Under the pieces are notes generated by a model. That model was not told where the DNA came from and did no database searches. It worked only from the letters and a program-made list of their open reading frames with translations. This document shows, one piece after another, positions 58,360 to 64,000 of a stretch of DNA of 64,000 nt. This DNA comes from Brachynemurus nebulosus (taxonomy: Eukaryota; Arthropoda; Insecta; Neuroptera; Myrmeleontidae): positions 4,654,172 to 4,718,171 of the forward strand of contig JAPWDM010000001.1 in assembly GCA_035578155.1 (NCBI GenBank), written 5' to 3'. The translations under genes and the position numbers were made by a program. Positions within the stretch are counted from its first letter, which is position 1. Each line of letters opens with the position of its first letter.

Positions 58360-58760
58360 AGTACTTTGTCTCTCGCTCAATATACGTCTTATATTTAGTT
58401 ACTGATCGGGTAAGCGTTGTTTGTATTTTCTATGACAACAAATAAGCCGATTCTAAACTTCATATTATTTTTATTGTGATTAAGTGAAATATCAATTTTA
58501 TTAAATTTCAAAATAAGTAATATTAATTAAAAATAATAAATTATTATAAATAATAAATAATTTAAAAAAAAAAAAAACAGTATATACATATCTGATGGAA
58601 ATATGCAATAGTGACAGCGATTTCTCGAATACACCTCCGCAGATATTTCTGAAGCTGCAAAAATTATAACATTAAAATAAATGTTAACGTCCATTATTAT
58701 TTTTTCAAGTAATTTTCAAATAAAATAAATACATTTTAGAAGACAATAGAAAAAAGTGTA

Positions 58761-58876
58761 TGTGTAATTCGAACACAAAGTAACATTGCCGCTTTCATGA
58801 GCGCTCCGCTTGGCGGTGTTGCTCGTCAACATACTCAATCGACCGGCAATGCACCACTTTGCGCTCTTAATACACA
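58761..58876. repeat. Foldback palindrome F1, possible third copy
   Basis: TGTGTAATTCGAACACAAAG and the right side (CTTTGCGCTCTTAATACACA) pair loosely. CATTGCCG/CGGCAATG lies inside, and GC-rich GAGCGCTCCGC near the middle. The layout is like 43667-43794. Confidence 0.5.
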
Positions 58877-60180
58877 AATAACTATTGCTAAAACTCTACA
58901 TAAAAAATATTTCACATAATCGATATTCGATACAGGATAGAAACTTAAGACATAATATCACCTACAGTATCAGATCCATAAGATAGATATTTTTGTGAAT
59001 TAGATCTTCCGTTTCTGTTAGCCATAAAACCGAAAATGTAATCATGAATATTGTAAACGATTTTTTTTTTTGGTCGTCTATATATAAAATATTGTTTTTG
59101 TTATACCGTATATCATTGTCAGACAATATTTTATAGTTAACTAAGGTAGTAAGTAGGTAAGGTGCACATAACTCCCTCACTTTTTCCTCATCCTGTTAAT
59201 AAACAATGCTGGGTACGACACACCAGCCAGCACCGAGGCAACCAACCTTTTTTTACACATTTTCTACGTCCTCGTTTCACCTTGTAGAAGCGTGTGTTGT
59301 TTGTTATTGCTGATGCGCCGCAACTTCTTTCTATCTAAATAAGATCATATGTATGTGTAAACGTAAATACCTGTATGTATATGTATGTATGCTCTTGGTA
59401 TTCTATGATCTAGAAACCAAAACACATTTTCCACTTGCATTTCCAATGATTTCCTTAGAGACTAACAGATATTTTCTGTATCTATATATGGAACATACAT
59501 TTATATTACTACGTATCAAATGTAAGAAATATTCTTTATTTTATATCTTCTTAAATATTATAGGTAACTGGGTATATTCAGTTTCAAAAAAAAAAAAATT
59601 GAAATACATAATACATTAATAAATAACGAATTTGTGGAAACGGTACCGTAAGATCAACCAACTTTACCTATTGAAGCTAACTCATAATGCCCGTAGTATT
59701 TTTTTAGTGGCAGAGGTTATTATATAAATTTTTCCAACATAATTAGCTTTTTCTAGTTCTAGATTCGACGGAATAAACGAATTAAGAATCCAGAATTTGA
59801 ATTTTTTGACAACAAGGTTTATATAGAGGTCCTACTATATTTTATTAAGAGCTTGTAAGTAAACTACTTTCCTAACAGTTTCGTTTCAATCAAAGAATAT
59901 TTGAGGCCTTGAGAACAACAACGGCTTAATTAACAAAATTTATAAAATTGAGATATTGGGCCTAAGTATACATGAAGGTCTAATTATTGAGATAAAAACT
60001 GTTTAGATGTGTTTTTAATAATATGAATCTAGAAATGGCAGCATGTAAACTTTTTTTGCATCATACGCTTTTTATTTTATTTGAGTGCAAAATCGGCTTA
60101 AATGACATAGACGGGTTAGGTCATTTTTTCACATTAACAATATTGTAATTTTCTTAAACTGCAGTAGTGGCGAAAGACTC
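58877..60180. other. No supported gene
   Basis: AT-rich. 59190-59260 is more GC-rich (CACACCAGCCAGCACCGAGG) without a frame. The frame at 59353-59619 is low-complexity. Confidence 0.4.
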
Positions 60181-60258
60181 TCGATAGTTAAAACTGTCTA
60201 TAATTATCGATAGTCAGTCGTAAAACTATCGATAGTTGCCAATATTTTCCGATAGTCA
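60181..60258. repeat. TATCGATAGT cluster
   Basis: GATAGT occurs four times in 78 bp, twice as part of TATCGATA on both strands. TATCGATA is the DREF-binding core in flies, but clustered palindromes also occur in MITEs. No transcript evidence is visible. Confidence 0.4.
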
Positions 60259-62635
60259 AGTTTTTGTTGCCCAAGTCATATTTCATAGGACATTTAGACA
60301 AATACAGTGGAACAACTAGCTATCTAGATTGTGTTTATCTAAAATCCTGCTTTTCAAACTTACTACAGTACCTACTTAACAAGAAATTATAATTTTTTCT
60401 GCAAACATTTTAAGGGATTTTCGAACTTTAATTTTAAATTACGAATAAAATTATATACTTTTTTGGTTCCGAAATCAAAATCTTGAAACACTTATAAGTT
60501 TGCCATGTTTATACATCAGATGTTTAAATTTTCACAAATACAAATGATATTGTAGATGAAAGTAACAAAACTGATGATGACTGAATCTATAAACTTAATT
60601 TTTTTATTATTCAAAGGCTTTTTTTATTCTGTTTATATAATTTTAAAATTGTATTCCTTATGTTGGATAAAAATATACATTTTTTTTCCCCAATTTAAAG
60701 CAGAAAATCCTTGAAAACAACATGACCTAACTAATACGTTTTTACTAATTTCTTATTAACCACGAGTGTAAAAATGGCCTAAGTGACAAAAAAATTAGCA
60801 AAAAGATGCTAGACCTTCGAGTTTTACCCATACATGCATTTGACATTGTATTCAAAATATAATACATAAGTAAACGTCCATAATTTTATTAAGACTGGTG
60901 GAAAAACAAAAATATTTTTTTGCATAACTTTAACTGTCGTTTTCTCGATATGAGTAATTTGCAGTTAGGCCGTTCTTGCTCTCGAGGCCTCATTTAAAAT
61001 GTACAGAGGTCAAATGTAAATAATTATTGTTTTTTCTCTCTCCTGTAAAACTGTTGTTTTGGACTTAACTAGTTTGTTTTGATTTATTTTATCTAGAATT
61101 TATGTGATACATTTCTGTTCTCAACTAGGCAGTTTGCAAACGTTAGTTGGTATTTCGGAGACTATAAAACTTAAGTAGGTAATTTTCTCACTCGAAAAAT
61201 TACGTAACTTCACAGGCTATTCGCACATTATCAAATAATTCGCTTAGGTAATACCTAGTTACTATACTCGTATATATTAAGTTACAGTTCTTAACAACTC
61301 GTAACATTATCAATAATACGCCTATTGCCTAGTATGAAGTAGATAAAAACGTTAGGTACATTTTAATCTAAATGTGGACCAACTAGACCAAGGCCCAAAA
61401 TTTTCAGCCTATTACGTTTTAGTATTATCTAAATATTACTTAAAATTAACAACAAAGTCTGAAAAGACAATGTGTTGTCATTTTAACTTTTTACTCTTTA
61501 TTTAACTAGGTATTTAAGTCTCTGGAAAGTTAATAAAAAAAAATATTATCATTCTGTTTTATTAAAGCAATCAAACATGTATAACAAAATTAATTTTGTT
61601 TTCATTTTATTCAAATTTAAATTGAAAATTGTGGAAAAGTTATCCGATTCTACGGTGCCTATATGAATGAACAGTTACTGCGATAAAAAATTTACATACA
61701 ATTGCGTGAATAAAATTTTTAACTTTGACAACGCTAATTTCCAATAGCAGCTGCACTTTAAGTAACTTTGTTCTTAGAGTGCACTCAATAAAAATTCTAA
61801 TGTATCAGTATAACGTTTATTCTTTTGACCGTCATATTTTTTACGAAATAGTTCGTACATTGACGGATCGAATATTAGCTAGCTGCGTATACAGTAAGTA
61901 AGTAACGTACCATCTTGGCCCCATTCTGCTCCAAACTCATTGAGTCAACTGATTCTATTTACTATAAAAAAAATATAAACTATACATTCACATTTGTCAA
62001 ACTATAAGTATAAATTTTATCCTGTCCAATTTTTTTTTCATACTCTTAATAACATCCTTTTTTTTTTCTTAAAAAAAAAAAAGAGAAAGAAAGTCAGCAA
62101 TACCTTTTTAAGATATTGAAACTAATTATTTATGAAACATTTAAAAATTAAATCCTTTGTGGCTTAGGCTTAATTAAAAACGCATTTTAGTTTTTCATTT
62201 TTAATGCTCTGTACCAAAATTGACAAAACAGCACATTTATATGGAATTTGCCGCCAGACAATTTTCCCTAAAACTATTCAAATTAGTAACTTACAAATTT
62301 GAGAAATAGATTGTGGTAGCCTAGTCACAAGATGTGAAGTACAGGAAGTTGATTGAATCTTAGTTTTGGGGATCAAATATTTTATTATGTATTTTTTAAC
62401 GATTTTTCCGGCAAATCGCTTAAAAACTACTATTTTATATTCTTAACACTATAAAAGCCATTAAGAAAAATTTGAAAAAAATTATCCAAATTATGAGAAT
62501 TGAGAAATTTTACTGCAGTAAATTGTTATAAACCATTAGATAAAAGTTTCTTCAACAGGAAATATTTCTGATGATGTCATATTATTTAAACCTTCTTTTA
62601 AAGTTTTGAAGATTGTCTATCCTCACATACTAGTT
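60259..62635. other. No feature seen
   Basis: AT-rich, long A/T runs and no open frame of protein-like composition. Near 61915, CCATCTTGGCCCCATTCTGC is a small GC patch of unknown meaning. Confidence 0.45.
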
Positions 62636-62790
62636 GTCAGGCCAGACGAAAGGGTGGTGTAGTCGGGATTGTAGCCCTGGGGCCCAGACTGGAAGAGAGG
62701 GCCCGTAGTTTTTTGGGGCCGTAGGGCCCCCTTTTTTTTTGTTCGTCACTTATTCTTTCGGGGAGAACTTCCTAGATGTTCCACTGAATC
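62636..62790 (+). repeat. Dispersed repeat R4
   Basis: GCCAGACGAAAGGGTGGTGT, GTAGCCCTGGGGCCCAGACT, AGAGAGGGCCCGTAG and GTTCGTCACTTATTCTTTCG match 27414-27520 and 50040-50115 in order. GGGGCCGTAGGGCCCCC forms a GC hairpin. It is a high-GC island in AT-rich DNA. Confidence 0.7.
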
Positions 62791-63756
62791 CATAATTTTT
62801 GTTTGGAACATTTTTCCTCTAAGCACGACTTGCATTTGACCGATTTTTCTGATTTATTCGAAAAATAATTAGGGAATAAATTAGATATTAACTACGTATA
62901 TAGGGTCCATATAGCCTGATTTTTGTGTACAGTCAGTAAAAGAATCTATTTTTTTTTTTTTTTTTTTTTGTATTGAACTGCGATTTTGTAAGTTTGACTT
63001 TAATAACTTTATTTTTGTATCTCCTGCCATGACTTATTTAACACGACGTTTCCAGATATTGCAGAGGAATTAATTTTTTTAAATTACATTTTCTTTTATC
63101 ATTTTGAAATTTTGTATAGGTGTTTAAGGAGATTGATGTGCCCGTTTTAGCATATGTACATGCATTTTAGGATATAATGCATTTTTTCGTGTAACGGGAT
63201 TTCTAATCAGCATGAAATTTAAAGAGAATTTTTTTATTCCAAAATCTGTTCGATTTTGTTGGTTATTAGTTTTAATTATTTTTATCCCAGGTACTTACTC
63301 AAAGATCTTAAATGATTAAGTCCATCAAATATCTAGATAATCTCACACAGATATTTTGCATATTTAGTTAAAAATCATAATAAATTGAATTAACAAAGAT
63401 ACTAATTAAATTAACCGCTCTATTTTAATTTTAATAACACACATAATTAAAATCAAATCAATCAATATTTTATTTTATATAGTAAAAATTACATTTATGT
63501 ATGTTTTCATTACATTTTTTTTTAAGTGAAAGAAAATTAAAAACAAAGAAACAAAAACACTTAATAAAATATTGTTATGAAGGCCCCCCACGTAAAATGT
63601 TTATATAAGAATAATTTATATGAGGCCGTACATATTATGTGTAATGCTGCCCTTTGTACCCTACAAGAACGACACAAGTGCATATTTGAAATATGTATTG
63701 TACAATGTACATAAAGCACTCTTTTGTTCTTCGTGATCTTATGTATGTATGTATTT
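62791..63756. other. Poly-T tract and AT-rich DNA
   Basis: 62949-62970 is a long T run. No gene seen. Confidence 0.45.
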
Positions 63757-64000
63757 TAGAGATGTGACTGCTCAGGTGATCACTGTTACTTAGAACACTG
63801 TGACTTAAACTGAGCAGACAACATACTGCTCTGCTCTTTAACTTAACTGTTCTGTTAACTTCTCTTTTGGAACTGTTCTTTTAAACATTTCTTTTTTTTT
63901 ACATATTTATTTAAATTGTGGTAAGTGTTATACCTCCTACAGTGATCGCTGCTATAGTGCTATTAGAACACTGTTATTTGTACTTATTCATCCTGTTTTT
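63757..64000 (+). mobile_element. Possible hAT-like element running off the window
   Basis: It begins TAGAGATGTGACTGCTCAGG, hAT-like in style. It is dense in ACTGTT/AACACTG, AGCAG and CTGCT motifs in both orientations (GATCACTGTTACTTAGAACA near 63778, TGATCGCTGCTATAGTGC near 63942). The other end lies outside the window. Confidence 0.4.

Overview
This window looks like gene-poor, AT-rich arthropod (most likely insect) nuclear DNA. The signs are very low GC, long (AT)n and ATAC/TATG microsatellites, no long open reading frames, and a dense load of eukaryotic cut-and-paste transposons, a Helitron and tRNA-derived SINEs. Nothing indicates bacterial, organellar or viral DNA. I cannot name the species.

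The only convincing protein-coding sequence is transposon-derived. A Helitron (3312-5307, minus strand) has both termini readable and carries the C-terminal part of its PIF1-like helicase. A Tc1-like element (5710-6285) keeps about 33 codons of the transposase C-terminus. A very short GIY-YIG-like peptide (51730-51830) may be a Penelope-type relic. The best candidate for host coding sequence is one 134-bp minus-strand exon at 44448-44581; I do not recognise its family. Nearly all other short ORFs lie in repeats or low-complexity DNA.

Layout: 1-1000 holds tandem copies of a dispersed repeat, one interrupted by a palindrome. 1.5-5.4 kb has palindromes, a Harbinger-like MITE and the Helitron. 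5.7-9.9 kb has a Tc1-like derivative and a triple nest (foldback inside hAT inside pogo-like). 12.9-19.9 kb has a TA-flanked element, a tRNA-SINE, diverged tandem repeats, a piggyBac-like element and a small MITE. 21-28.9 kb has hAT and TA-flanked MITEs, one CCAAGA-rich hAT element and a head-to-head SINE pair. 30.9-37.8 kb has hairpins, a TAA-flanked element and a Tc1-like copy split by a hAT element with a perfect 8-bp target duplication. 39.5-50.4 kb is a series of TA-flanked TIR elements around the candidate exon. 53.4-58 kb holds a third CCAAGA-rich hAT copy and a 3.4-kb TIR element full of repeated GGGAGAGATGCCGCA boxes. 58-64 kb is mostly featureless AT-rich DNA with short palindromes and repeat fragments.

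The window reads as a transposon graveyard. Elements lie within elements, and several target duplications are intact enough to order the insertions. No multi-gene pathway is visible. If a host gene spans this region, it contributes mainly intron here.
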